In this document: in pieces, positions 35,010-46,038 of the stretch | How the letters are laid out: each line of letters starts with the position of its first letter | How positions within the stretch are numbered: the stretch's first letter is position 1 | NCBI GenBank assembly: GCA_002796755.1 | Contig: PHFE01000029.1 | Coordinates: 434,001 to 498,000, forward strand | Source: Paracorniculantispora psalliotae | Taxonomy: Eukaryota; Ascomycota; Sordariomycetes; Hypocreales; Cordycipitaceae | Length of the DNA stretch: 64,000 nt | Direction of reading: 5' to 3' | Notes under the pieces: model-generated | What the model was told of the DNA's origin: nothing | Databases searched by the model: none | What the model saw: the letters and a program-made list of their open reading frames with translations, nothing else | Translations under genes and position numbers: made by a program

Positions 35010-35638
35010 TTGAGAAAAAGCGAGTTGCATTGTATTTATTTTTAGAGTTGTTTTCAATATGATACCGAATTTGAGCGTTTGTATGCCGGCTGTGGGAGAG
35101 CCAGCCTCGTGGAGTGGCTCGGCGCCATCCGAGAAAGCTTGCGCGTCCCCTTCCCCGTATTGAATCAGGCCGCCATAACACAGCAAAATATGCCGTATTC
35201 CACGGCGTCGTGTGTAACCGTTTTTAGAAAAGTGGCAGATAAAATCCATCCGCAGGCTGGCGTCATGGACATCACAGCCGGGCGACGAGGGGGGCCAAGC
35301 ATGGATAACCTGGTCCGACTATGTCTCAAAATAGGTGCATTCCAGCGCCCACTAGCCCCAATGACTCGACTACGTAACTAGTTGTCAAGATATGTGCCCG
35401 GAGAGAAAAGGCAGACGAAGGAAATGGGGCTTGTAGAGAAGAAAAAAGCGCAGTGTTTCAGAGCCTACAGATGGCCGGAAAGAATTGAGAAATTCCAGCT
35501 ATTGGGCAGCCAACCGTGCGCCTTTAAGTTTGGCATAGTCGCAACTCTGCGTTCCTGGCCTCTTTTGTCTTTTGCGTTCCTGGTTTCACCCATTTTGAAC
35601 ATCTCAGAGTTTTTTCTTCCTCTTTATTACCGATTATA
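35010..35638. other. Intergenic
   Basis: No gene was recognised. It contains the 3' flank of the gene ending at 35009 and the promoter of the small protein gene at 35639, with a T-rich run just before that start. Confidence 0.6.
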
Positions 35639-36147
35639 ATGGATGAGCTCACGATACCGGCAGATGGGTGCTCCCGCTTCACGCCCATCCTCTTTGACCG
35701 CGCCGATGCCTACTGCATCCTCGCCGCCAAGTATGCACCACCACCACCACCACCACCGTTTTTCCCGCCAGTCAAAACACTAACAAAACCCCGGTTACCA
35801 GCCACGCCCGCATGGAGCACTGCTGCCAGCAAGTCTCCGGCACCAAGCCTAGCACGCTGCAAGGCTGCTACCCGTGGTGCAGCATCATCCCCGGCGGCGC
35901 GGCGGGCGCGAGCAGCAGCAACGATACGTCACCGCCGACGGCGAGCGACGCGATTGATAAATTCTACCAGTGCCTCATTGACGGCGACGACGGCGCGCTG
36001 CCCGAGGGCATGTCGTGCTCGACCACGACGCTGCGGCGCCACGAGAGTAGTGGGAGCCGGACGGCGCCGGCGGGCAGGTCAGGCTTGCAGGGAAAGATGG
36101 TGGCTTCGCTGGGGGCGGTGATGATGGTTGCGCTGTTATACGGATAA
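35639..36147 (+). CDS. Small cysteine-rich protein with C-terminal hydrophobic tail
   Basis: Exons 35639-35730 and 35802-36147 flank a 71-nt intron (GTATGC donor, CTAAC branch site, CAG acceptor) and encode 145 aa. The joined frame gives eight cysteines, including MEHCCQQ and GCYPWCSI within about 20 residues, then QCLIDG and MSCSTT. After a Ser/Thr/Gly-rich linker the protein ends in a hydrophobic segment (MVASLGAVMMVALLYG). This pattern of a cysteine module, linker and terminal hydrophobic tail is common in small fungal GPI-anchored proteins. Yet no N-terminal signal peptide is visible: the start is MDELTIPADGC. Either the tail anchors the protein directly in a membrane or a signal-bearing upstream exon was missed. 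The family and function are unknown. Confidence 0.7.
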
Positions 36148-36643
36148 GGCTTAGGATACCCAATTTCGTTTTCCTTTCTTGTTTTTCTTCGGCGCTGGAG
36201 GGAGTGGTGATTTTGGTCTACGGGAGAGTTGCAGCGACGGTGATGGCGTCTCTTGTCACTGGTTTTAGCTGGCGTTTTTACACGGTAGATTATTACATAA
36301 AGAATGAATCACAATTAAACATACCCCATACTGATTGGAGCTGTGATAACTTCCGCCTCCGTTCTGAATGGGCACATCCCCGGAACGCAGCCAGTCGCGG
36401 CCGCCCGGGGACCCCACGGGTTTCCGACCTCGGCAGGCCAGCGCCGCCCGCCTTGACCGCTGTAAGCCGGTTTCTGCCTCTTGACAACTCTCCGAGGCTG
36501 ACTTGCCACCAACACATTCTTTACCGTCCGAACAGCAGCAGCAGCATTTTCCTTTCTTTTTTTTTTTGTTTCTCACTCTTCGGCTGCTTCGGCAATTTCA
36601 ACTCCCAGCCTTCCACCCCGACCGCTTTCAATTGCAACAAAAC
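36148..36643. other. Intergenic: promoter of the acid phosphatase gene
   Basis: No gene was recognised. A pyrimidine-rich stretch (about 36545-36570) close to the start at 36644 is typical of a fungal leader. Confidence 0.6.
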
Positions 36644-38241
36644 ATGTCGCTGGTGCCTCGCCCCGCGTACACGGCCGACGAGCTCGCGCGGCTGTACCCG
36701 GCGCCGCTGCGCCTGCAGCAGGTGCAGGTGCTCATGCGGCACGGCGAGCGCACGCCCGTCGGCAACCGCTTCACCAACGTCGGCCTGCCCGAGTACTGGC
36801 CGTACTGCAGCCAGGCGTCGCGCATGGTCTCCGCGGTGCTGGACCCGGCCTCGGCCTCCTGGACGACGCTCGACTGGCGCCGCCGCTTCGAGACGTTTAC
36901 CGCATCCGATAATCAAACGCCCATGCTCGGCGGCGGCGCAACGGTGGATAATCTGTGCGAGCTCGGCCAGCTGACGGACAAAGGCCGCGAGACGACGACG
37001 GCGCTGGGAGCTCGGCTGCGCCGGCTGTACGTCGATCAGCTCGGGTTCCTCCCGGAGACGCTGACGACGACGGAGATTATGTACCTGCGCTCGACGCCCA
37101 TGCCGCGCGCCATGGAGTCGATGCAGCAGGCGCTCCACGGTCTCTACCCGACGAGCACGCGCGACGCGAGCCTGCCCGCCGTCACGATTCATACAAGACA
37201 CTGGGGCGACGACACGCTGCTGCCCAACACGGCGAGCTGCAAGCGCTTCGCCAAGATGATGCGCGCGTTTGGCCGGCGCGCGGCCGACCGCTGGGACGAC
37301 AGCCCGGAAATGGACCGCATGAATGCCAAGCTGCGCAAGTACATGCCCGACGATCCGACCGCCGCCAAGGCCGGCGAAAAGGTGAAGATTGGCGTCGCTT
37401 CCCATCCAGCCCTCGTCGGTATCATGGATACCGTTGCCGCGACGACGGCGCACGACGGCGCTGCGACGAAACTGCCCAAGGATTTCTACGACCCGCAGAT
37501 CGCGACTGACAGTATCAAGATTGTCGTCGACGAGTGGTTCGCGGGATTCCGGGAAAGCAATGAATACCGCACGCTCGGCATTGGTGGTTTGCTGGCGGAC
37601 ATGACGGAGCGCATGGTGGGCAGCGCCGAAGGCGTGCTCCCGCACTCATCAAGCAAGACGCCGCTGCAATTCGGCATCTCGGGCTGCCACGACACGACCC
37701 TCGCCGCGACGGTGACGAGTCTCGGCGGCGACGGCGAGAACGGCATGCAGTGGCCGCCGTTTACGAGCCACGTTGCCATTGAGCTGCTCCGCGACGAGCG
37801 CGTGATTGCCCAACCCCCGACGACGCACAAGTCTGCGGGCGATGCTGCGTCGTCGTGGATGCCGCGGATGCTGGGCGGTGCGCGGCAGATTGGGCGCCGC
37901 CCGACGTATGAGCTGAGCAGCGCGGAAAAGGAGCGCCTCAAGGGGTATTATGTGCGCGTGCGGTACAATGATGAGCCGCTGCGGATTCCAGGCTGTAAGC
38001 CGGTGGGCAAGCATTACGAAGACGACGAGACGCTGTGTACTTTGGTAAGTTTTTTTTTTTCCCTTGAACTTGGACGAGGAGGTTTGGGAGGTATGGGGAA
38101 GAAGATTTGCTAACAGAGGTGAAACAGGCTGCGTTTAAGTCGATTGTGGACAGGATCACGCCAACGGATTGGAAGGCGCAGTGCGGCGCGAATATGGACA
38201 AGCCGACGATTCCGAGCAAGCCTGAGCCGGCGGGCTACTAA
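36644..38241 (+). CDS. Histidine acid phosphatase (branch 2 histidine phosphatase)
   Basis: Exons 36644-38044 and 38128-38241 flank an 83-nt intron (GTAAG followed by a T-tract, GCTAAC branch, CAG) and encode 504 aa. The catalytic motif MRHGERTP lies near residues 30-37; its histidine forms the phospho-enzyme. The second motif CHDTTLAAT, near residue 348, supplies the acid/base aspartate. These residues make it an active-site-intact phosphomonoesterase of the acid phosphatase/phytase superfamily. The N-terminus (MSLVPRPAYTADELARLYP) is not a clear signal peptide, so unlike secreted phytases it may be intracellular or mitochondrial, as reported for related ACPL2-type proteins. The last 38 residues come from the second exon and include the final cysteine. 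The substrate is not deducible. Confidence 0.9.
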
Positions 38242-39023
38242 TAACCAACAGTGCGATGTATACATGGACGTTGTTGGAGAAGAACTGTTTATATAAACTG
38301 TTTCGTACAAACTGTTTTTTTTAATAGAGACTGTTATATACGTGGGCTGCAATAGGAGCTATTAGAGAAGCTGTTAGACATATATGTACATATAACCATA
38401 TATCACATAGATGAAATCAGTACAGATAACTAAAACCATTGCATTCAAAGCAAAGCTTCATTCGAATTACTACTACAGCTATATTGCCCCAGTAATGCTC
38501 CCCATCCCATCCAGCTGTCCTCCTTTTTTTTCTGTCCCTTCAGCAAGAGTTTCTTTGGCCACTCTTTCTTTCCAAAAATATCTCCTAAAAAGCACGTATC
38601 CAACGTGTTTTACACACCAAAAAGTTTGATATAAAAAAGTTGTGATCCAAAAAAAGACATGTCCAAGAAGAGTGAATAAAGATGAAAAAAATGCAAACAG
38701 CTGAAACCCGCGCAAAAACGAAAAAGGCGTCCTCTTATTACCCAAAGAACGGAATATTAAAACACGTCAGGTAGCAGCTGCCCTCTTTTCCCAACAAAAA
38801 CTCGCGTCGGTGATTAATAGCAATAGCAAAAAAAAAAAAGTGTCCAAAGACTTGTTGATAACAAAGTGAAAGATGCAAAGACAAAGTGGTAAAATAAAAT
38901 ATCAACAATTCAAACAAGAAAGGAAAAAAAGAGTGGTTGTCAAGTGAAGGGAGTTTGCAACAGAGTATGAATCCTTCAATGTCTCATATATATATAGACC
39001 CGGGCTCGGCCAGGCGACTGTCA
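38242..39023. other. Convergent intergenic region
   Basis: AT-rich DNA between the 3' ends of the phosphatase and RNA-binding protein genes, with TATA-like runs near 38330-38410 and A/T homopolymers. No gene was recognised. Confidence 0.6.
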
Positions 39024-41399
39024 TTAGTTGGCCACTTCCTCTTCGGCCCAGCCGTTCAGACCGCTCTGGATGGCGAGGCCAAAGCCGCTGCCGCCCATGC
39101 CGCCGTAGCTAGCCTGGTATTGGTGGCCGCGTCTCTGCTGCTCACCCTCGCTGCCGTTGCTGCCGTGCACGCTGTTCGGGCTGTTGCCGCCGTTTTCGAA
39201 GCCAGGTCCAAAGGCCGGCAGGCTCACGGCACGGCTATGCGAGCCGCGGCCGCTCCCAGGGGCCAAGAGACCGCCAATCGTCGTAGAGCCAGACACACCG
39301 GTGCTGGTAGGGTAGCCGTTGGAGATGCTAGCCGACTGGCCGTGAGAGCCGAGCTGCGACGACGGAGCCATCTCGAGTCCGAGCTCATTTCCGGGGGACT
39401 GCGCGGTGCCAAACATGGCGTTTTGCTGGGCAGCCATCTGCAGGTGTTGCTGGTTCTGCTGCTGATGGGCATGCTGCGAAAGCTGGCTCAGATACATGGT
39501 GAGGGGGTTGTTGTTGGCGTTGAACAGAGCAGCAGACTGCTGGTTACCGTCGTTGGACGGGGAGCTTCCATTCTGAGAGCCACCGGTCTGAGGAGAACCA
39601 ACACCCTCGCTGCGCGGGGACGAGGCTTGCTGCATCTGGCGAGGGGGGTTGCCGCAGCGGTCCTTGCCAAAGTTGACCTTGAATTTCTTGTAGTCATCTC
39701 TGCCGCGGATAGCCTCAATGGCCTTGATGGCGTTGGCAATGTTGGTGAAGTTGACAAAAGCGCAGCTCTTCTCGCGCAGCGTGTTGACAAGCTCAATCTC
39801 GCCATACTCGGAAAAGTCCTGGCGCAGGCGCTCCTCAGTCCAAGTCTCGTCCAGGTTGCCGACGTAGACGTTACGCGAAGCACCGCCGCTAACGGCCAGC
39901 GCAATGGCGGGAGGCAGCGCACCAGAGTGCTTGCCCCAGCCGATCTTGAGTCGACGGTTGTGGATCATGAGGCCCTGGAGGTTGCTCAGAGCGTAAAAGG
40001 AGGCGGCGGCGGTGGGGTCGATAAAGGTGACGAAGCAAATGTGCTTGTCGGGAATGTAGCGGATGTGGTGCAGCAGACCGCCGCGAACGACGTTGCAGAT
40101 CTCTTCGATGGTCGTCTCCGGGTGGATGTTGCCGAGGTAGATGGTGCGGTTGCCCAGGTTGTTGATTCCCCCAGCCGTGGTGGCGACGGCTGCAGCGGCG
40201 ACAGACTGCTGGGCGAGAGCGTTGGAAATAACATCGCGGTCGGCACCAGTCAGCATGTGCGCGTAGCCAGGAGCGATGCCAAGATACTGGGCAGCATTCT
40301 GCTGCTGGGTCTTGGAGACGTAGGCGCAGCGGTCCTTGCCGTAGTAGACACGGCGAGGTGCTTGCCACTTGGGCTCCTGGGGAAGCTGTGTGACGGCCTT
40401 GATGGCGTTGGCGATGGACAGGTAGTGGATAAAGGCGATGCTCTTTTCGCGGACGAGCTTGATGGTATCGATGGGGCCAAACTTGCCGAGATCCTCACGA
40501 ATTTCATCCTCCGTCACCTCCTCGGACAGGTTACCAAGGTAGACGTTGCGAGACGCGCCGGACTGCTGGACAGCGAGGGCCACCGACGTCGGAACCTGCG
40601 AAGCCTTGCCCCAGCCGACTTTGATATCCTGACCCTTGATGCAGAGCTTTTTCAAGATGGCATCGGAGTGGAAGTGGGTGGCGGAGCTGGCGTCGAGGAA
40701 CGAGATGAAGGCGCAGTTCTTGTCGGGGAGCAGACGGACGGACTCGATCTGGCCACTGCGAACGTGGCCGAGAATCTCTTCGGCAGACGTGTCCGGAGGG
40801 ATGTTGCCCAGGTACACGGTTCGGCTCGTTCCGCTGGCGGAGGCACCGTTCATGGGCACGGGCGAGCCCGGCTGCATGGTTTGCTGCATGTTAAAGCCGC
40901 CAGTGGGAGACTGAGGTGGGAAGAACTGAGGAGCGCCGTATTGCGAGGGCGAAACCATGGCGTGGTACTGCTGGGGAGACATGTTTTGCTGGGTAGGGCT
41001 GGGCATGCCGTTGTGCTGCTGGTTGCCCTGGTGCTGCTGCTGCGATCCCTGGAAGGCGGAAAGAGACTGGAACTGAGGGCTACCAAAGGCGGCCGGGCTG
41101 CCAGGCTGAAAAGGGCTGCCCATCAGAAGCTGAGAAGGGAGCAGAGGGGTGAACTGCATGTCGAAGGCGGTGCCAGGGGAGGCGACATCGGGATTGGCGC
41201 CATGACCCTGGTTCACGTTTTGGGTGTTGAGAGGGGGGATGTTGTTGCCGCGGCGAGGGTGTCGCTCGGCAAAGCCAGAGATGTTGGAGGTGAAGGCGCC
41301 GTGAGAGAAGCCGGTGTCGCTGTTGGATGGCTTGGAGGCGTGGCCGGGGAAGCGGCCGTTGCCGCCGCCGTTCTGGGCGGAACCGTTGAGATCCTGCAT
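39024..41399 (-). CDS. nrd1: Nrd1-like RNA-binding protein with four RRM domains
   Basis: This single exon encodes 791 aa. Four RNA-recognition motifs start near residues 190, 280, 415 and 507, each opening with an RNP2 of the form RxVYLGN or RTIYLGN (RTVYLGNIPPDT, RNVYLGNLSEEV, RTIYLGNIHPET, RNVYVGNLDETW) and followed by an RNP1-like strand (CAFISF, IAFIHY, ICFVTF, CAFVNF). Gln- and Asn-rich low-complexity regions flank them, with Pro/Met/Gln repeats in the first 180 residues and a Gln/Gly/Ser-rich tail after 590. The arrangement matches fission yeast Nrd1, a regulator of sexual differentiation and cytokinesis mRNAs, and budding yeast Mrn1. The function here is inferred from these. Its 5' region is very long and pyrimidine-rich on the coding strand, which suggests post-transcriptional control. 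Confidence 0.92.
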   Translation of the reverse strand: MQDLNGSAQNGGGNGRFPGHASKPSNSDTGFSHGAFTSNISGFAERHPRRGNNIPPLNTQNVNQGHGANPDVASPGTAFDMQFTPLLPSQLLMGSPFQPGSPAAFGSPQFQSLSAFQGSQQQHQGNQQHNGMPSPTQQNMSPQQYHAMVSPSQYGAPQFFPPQSPTGGFNMQQTMQPGSPVPMNGASASGTSRTVYLGNIPPDTSAEEILGHVRSGQIESVRLLPDKNCAFISFLDASSATHFHSDAILKKLCIKGQDIKVGWGKASQVPTSVALAVQQSGASRNVYLGNLSEEVTEDEIREDLGKFGPIDTIKLVREKSIAFIHYLSIANAIKAVTQLPQEPKWQAPRRVYYGKDRCAYVSKTQQQNAAQYLGIAPGYAHMLTGADRDVISNALAQQSVAAAAVATTAGGINNLGNRTIYLGNIHPETTIEEICNVVRGGLLHHIRYIPDKHICFVTFIDPTAAASFYALSNLQGLMIHNRRLKIGWGKHSGALPPAIALAVSGGASRNVYVGNLDETWTEERLRQDFSEYGEIELVNTLREKSCAFVNFTNIANAIKAIEAIRGRDDYKKFKVNFGKDRCGNPPRQMQQASSPRSEGVGSPQTGGSQNGSSPSNDGNQQSAALFNANNNPLTMYLSQLSQHAHQQQNQQHLQMAAQQNAMFGTAQSPGNELGLEMAPSSQLGSHGQSASISNGYPTSTGVSGSTTIGGLLAPGSGRGSHSRAVSLPAFGPGFENGGNSPNSVHGSNGSEGEQQRRGHQYQASYGGMGGSGFGLAIQSGLNGWAEEEVAN

Positions 41400-44300
41400 G
41401 CCGAGAAGATGAGGGGGGACGAGTGAGTCCCGCCCGGAGTGAGAGAGAACAGCCGTTTTGAAGGATGTATCGTGCCCAAGCCGGACACGGTGACGAGAAA
41501 CGGACTGGGGAGTTGCTCAAGCAAAGAGTTGGGCAAAGGCGGATAAGGCAACGGGTGGGTATCGATACAAGTGCGGAAGCAGTCCAACAAGACAGGTGGG
41601 AGCTAGCAATGCTATTAAAATTGGCGAGACGGCTTGACGAGTACTGGAGGAGAAGAAAGCACAAGGCTTGTAGAATTCGAGTCGATCGACAGGTATGGAT
41701 GCGTATGCAAGATGAATCAGGATCGAAAGGGGTATCGGGGTCGAAACGAAGGTGCAAGGTGCAAAGCGAGCTCGTCCAGGAGAGGTATGCAAAAAGAAGA
41801 AGTCGAGAAGCGAAAGAAGGTTGTTAACGAGAGTAATGGAAAGGCGAAGTGGTCAAAAGGTCAGTGGAACAAGGCACGAATCGGCATCGGGGAAGGATGC
41901 GAGAAGCGGCGAAGGAGTGTCGAGGTGTACACGGCGGGCGCGCGCACAGAGACGGCCGGAGGTCCAACGATGGCTGCAACAAAATTGAAGAAGAAGGAAG
42001 AAGAAGAAACAGCCAATGAAAGACGAGACTCGATCGCAGCAGCGCAAGGTTACAGGAGAAGCAAAATTGCAGAAGCCGGTGAGGAGAAGCGTGAAGGAGG
42101 GGATCGAGGCTGGAGCCAGGAGGCGAAAGAAACGGAACAAAGAAGGATAAGTGTCGTGCAGAGGCTCGAAGCAGACTAGCTGACAGCAGGCGCAGAGCCT
42201 AGCAGGCTAGCAGGGCCTTGAAGGGGACAAGCGACGGACGAAGGGGGCGTGTGTGTGTGGTGGTGGGCAGCCAAAATGGTATGGCGCCGGTTGATGGTGT
42301 GTATCCGCAAGGTAGAGAGTGGTCGAGGGGGGGGAGGAGATGTGGTGATTATTGGTGGCGATGGAGATTTGGTGGGCACTTGGTCTGCCAAACAGGCGGA
42401 GACTTGAGCAGGGGCCAGAAGGACAGAAAAAATAGTAGATGAAAGAGAACAATATAGCGAAGAGTATAGAGTACGGAAAAGGAAGAATTACTTGTCTGAG
42501 CAGGAGAAGAGGATAACTAGAGTCGAATGGCCGTTGGGGAGAATGCCGATGGGTGGGTAGTATGAGGAGGCAGAGAGATGAGGTGGGCGTGATGGCTGCC
42601 AGCTGGTGCGTACCTTGGAGCTTGACCTGTGGTACTAGAGCAAAGGCAAATGGCAGCATCCAGGGGTTGAAAAGGCACGAAAGGCTGCCAGCAGAGTACA
42701 GACAGAGCGGCATGTACCATCTGTCGAACCTCCTGGCGTCGGGATGTACCTGACGGACGTTCTTCTCCAACACCGGCGCGTGCCTTGTGCCTGAACGCTG
42801 GGGGAATTTGGGTGGGTTTTGGAGAAAAGGGGATTGGGCGCAGGTACATGCAGGTGCCAGGCGCCAGGACAGTTTGGACAGGCGAGGCGCCAGTAGGGGA
42901 TTGGCTGGGCCTGGGGACGGGTCCTGGAGGGGGCCTGGAGGAGGGGGCTGTTTTTTTCTTAGGGGTGGATCAGGTACCAGAGAATGCAACGAGTTTAATG
43001 AGGCGCAACAGGGGTAGTGATGTGGGGGGATAAGTCGGGTGAATAAGAAGCATGAGAAGAAATAAGAATAAGAAGAAACAAGATGAAGAGGAAGGGAAGT
43101 GGTGGTTTGTCAGTGAGAGTGAGTGAGTGTGAATCTGGGGATATGCAGGTACACGCACCAAACTTACCTCACTCATCCGTTCACTCATCACAGTCATGCT
43201 CACTCACTCACACAGCATAGGCACATGTATGTACCCGTCTGCAGCACCCGCATCGCAGCAAAACGCAATACAATCCAATCCACATTGTACCACGCATTTC
43301 ACGTCTTTACAAATGCCATCATACTTCAAGTGCACAATGTTCGCCCTGTAGACCAGCCCAGGTGCGGCGCGTGCCTCACCTCGACGCCAGAACTGGTCTC
43401 CTCACCAAATAGCCCAGAGCTCGAATTTACAGTGGGACTGGCGCCAGGGGAAAAAGCCAAAGAAAGCTTCAGGGTCGCCGCACTGCAATGGAACTTGCCA
43501 TTGGCCCCTTTTCCTCCGCGGGTCTGCCTCTATTTGACGACTGAACTTCGGGCATTTCCACCCCGGCTCAGCCTGGCGCTGAAAAGTAGGGGTCCTGCCG
43601 ACCACTTGTTGTCAAAGTGCATCGATGCAGAAATGGTTGGCAAAAAGAAGAAGAGAAAAAATTACAAAAAGCACGTAGCAAGAATGGAAGGAAAACTACA
43701 TAACAAGAACATTTATGCGAAAGAGGTTGGACGAGGAGCTACAAACAAACCCCTTCCCGCATCCCCGTTTCAACCAATGTTTCCCCTCTGCCGCAGCCCT
43801 GCCAGGCGATCCCAACTTAAAAAATAAACTCGTATAAAAAATGAAACGCAAAAACATGTTCATAACGGTATTCATCTGCAACGCCAAGCTCCGCCGCCCT
43901 CACACTCACCAGAAACAGGCCACTCGCGTGCGCACTGTTTCTTCCCGCAGGGATCATCGCTGCATCGTCGCCAGCCGCCGATGCTAGTTGCCCATCGCCC
44001 CATGTAGGCTGTTCGCACGCACGCGTGTGGCATTTTTATCCTTCTTCTCTATGTATACATTATTCGTTGTGTGATGTGTCTGCTTGGGCTCTAAAAATAT
44101 CGTCTGTCGCATAAAAGGTATGAATTCAATCGCATAGACCAGGTCACTGTTTAGAAGTTTCTTGGCTGTCGTCTAACCGCACATCGCGGTCTCTCAAAGA
44201 ACTAGACTTGGTAAAAATGCAGGACCGTAATGATCCGGTAGGAATCCCACTACATTTTTTTCTCTTTATATTGTGATTCCTTTCATCTAAGCACGTTTGT

Positions 44301-44679
44301 ATCTGGAGAACTCTCTTTCAATCGCCATCTGGTTCATTCTTTTGCTCTGCATGCCGCGTCTTACACCTGGGCCTCATGTCTTCGATTCGGTTATCGCAAC
44401 TGTTCGCATTTTCCTTGGGCATTTTTACGATAGGTAGAATACAGTGCAAATATGTCAAGTAGACATCTCCTCTCTTTACTATTGCAAAACATGTATGACG
44501 CGAAGAACCACCGCCTCGTCGACGCCACGATAAAGTCAGTTCCTATTCTGACGCCCGCAATGCTATCAGCAGATATATATATATCCTGTCTTGATGAAAA
44601 TTTCACAAAATTCTGCTTCCATGCTACATGTGTAAATAAATCGCAATCAGAACCTGTTTCATGACGCATATCCCCAACC
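41400..44679. other. Long upstream region of the Nrd1-like gene and intergenic DNA
   Basis: No protein-coding gene was recognised. From 41400 to about 43120 the plus strand is strongly purine-rich, so the transcript of the minus-strand gene would be pyrimidine-rich there; this looks like a long promoter or 5' leader, possibly with leader introns. The remainder to 44679 is ordinary intergenic sequence and includes the promoter of the 2EXR gene at 44680. Confidence 0.55.
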
Positions 44680-45216
44680 ATGGCACCAACAACATTTCAC
44701 CTGTTTCCCCATCTTCCTGCCGAGATCCGCTTCGACATCTGGGACACGGCCGTCCACAACCGCACCGAAGCCGCCGGCGTCCATTACTTCTCTCTCTTGC
44801 CTGCCGGGGGCGGCACGCTCGACACCTGCACGAGCGTCCGACTCGGACCCCCTGCGTGCGGCGACGGCAGCCGGTGCCACCACCACGGCTGGCACAACGG
44901 CGATGATGCGCGGTCCTGGCGGCACCGCGCCGGCGACTCGACCTGCATGCTCGACAGCGGCCTGTGGACCGCGTGCCATGAATCGCGCGCGGCGATGCGT
45001 CGTGCCTTCCCCATGGACGCATCGCCGCTCGACGACGGCGAGTATGCCACGGCTCTGACGGCCGACGCGCATGGCGTCACCAAGCGATGTACCTTTGTGC
45101 CGGAGAGGGATTTGTTCGTCTTCTCCCTCGACGAATTCATCAGAGCATTCGAAAACCCCCAACGAAGGATTGATTGCGTCTTTCCGTCCTCGCCCCGGCG
45201 TCTGTCCGATTCAGAG

Positions 45217-45274
<58 letters not shown>

Positions 45275-45900
45275 ATACCAGCGCCACCCCCGCAGCATCG
45301 TCCAGCCTACCAAACACGACGGCCGCTGCTGCTACGAATGGCCAGCAGATCCTCCGACTGAGAGACTTGCGCCACATCGGGCTTCAGCTCGACACAGACC
45401 GGTTAGCCGTGGACCGCCGCGGCCCGTCGACGGGTGCCGGGCTTAGCTGGAGCATCGCCGCCGCCGTCGCCGGGCGGCTGCCCTGGGACACGAGCATCTT
45501 TCTATTCCACGACCGGCTGCTGCGGGCTGGCGACGAGGCCGAAGCAGACAACGACCCGGCCAACAGAAGTCGATGGGGCCGCAGCGGTTCTCCGGTGCGG
45601 GCCCCAGCAGCGGCGCACGACGACGATGAAGATCGCTTTGGGTGTTTCCGCGCGCCGGACGGCCGGTTTGCCCTCACGTACCCGTGGTGGAGAGAGCCCA
45701 ATGACTTGATGATCGGTCCGGAGCTCCGACGGGGGGATGAGAGCGAGTACAGCGCCAGATGGATGCGGGCGGATTTTTTTGTGTGCGATCTGCAGGATAA
45801 ATGCTACGCATACGCTAGGATGATAGGGGGCCGAACGGCGATGAGGAGGTTCATGTTGTTGGCCTGGGAAGCGGATGAGAGAAGCGCAGAAAGGCAATGA
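44680..45900 (+). CDS. 2EXR domain-containing protein with polyserine tract
   Basis: This single exon encodes 406 aa. The 2EXR domain opens at residue 6 with FHLFPHLPAEIRFDIWDTAV, and CHESRAAMRRAF near residue 104 is the second conserved element. A run of 17 AGC codons gives a polyserine stretch near residues 181-197 in a low-complexity linker. After it the domain continues with LRHIGLQLDTDRL, a typical strand-helix element of the family, and a C-terminal region rich in Trp and Arg. The molecular function is unknown. The tract interrupts the domain rather than ending the protein, so its length could vary among strains without destroying the fold. The family matches the smaller gene at 27957, but the two share little sequence outside the motifs. 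Confidence 0.85.
45220..45270 (+). repeat. (AGC)17 trinucleotide repeat
   Basis: Seventeen perfect AGC units lie in frame in the 2EXR gene and encode serine. The lack of synonymous interruptions shows a recent expansion. Confidence 0.97.
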
Positions 45901-46038
45901 TAGCAACGCGGTTGTCAAGAATCGTGGGCATCAACTAGACTTGGTAACCGAATGTCCGAATCTAAACAGGTAGCATCCTTGTCAAAATGGTAAATCTCAA
46001 TGTCCGATATATATTGCATTTGCTTCTAGTGGCCGCTA

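Noticed and set aside
36521..37645. 374-codon open frame on the minus strand opposite the acid phosphatase
   Set aside because: It is the mirror of GC-rich coding sequence, has no domains, and the plus strand carries the intact catalytic motifs.
38937..41426. 829-codon open frame on the plus strand opposite the Nrd1-like gene
   Set aside because: It is fully antisense to a gene with four clear RRM domains; the low-complexity Gln/Gly codon usage of that gene leaves the opposite frame open. It has no family motifs.
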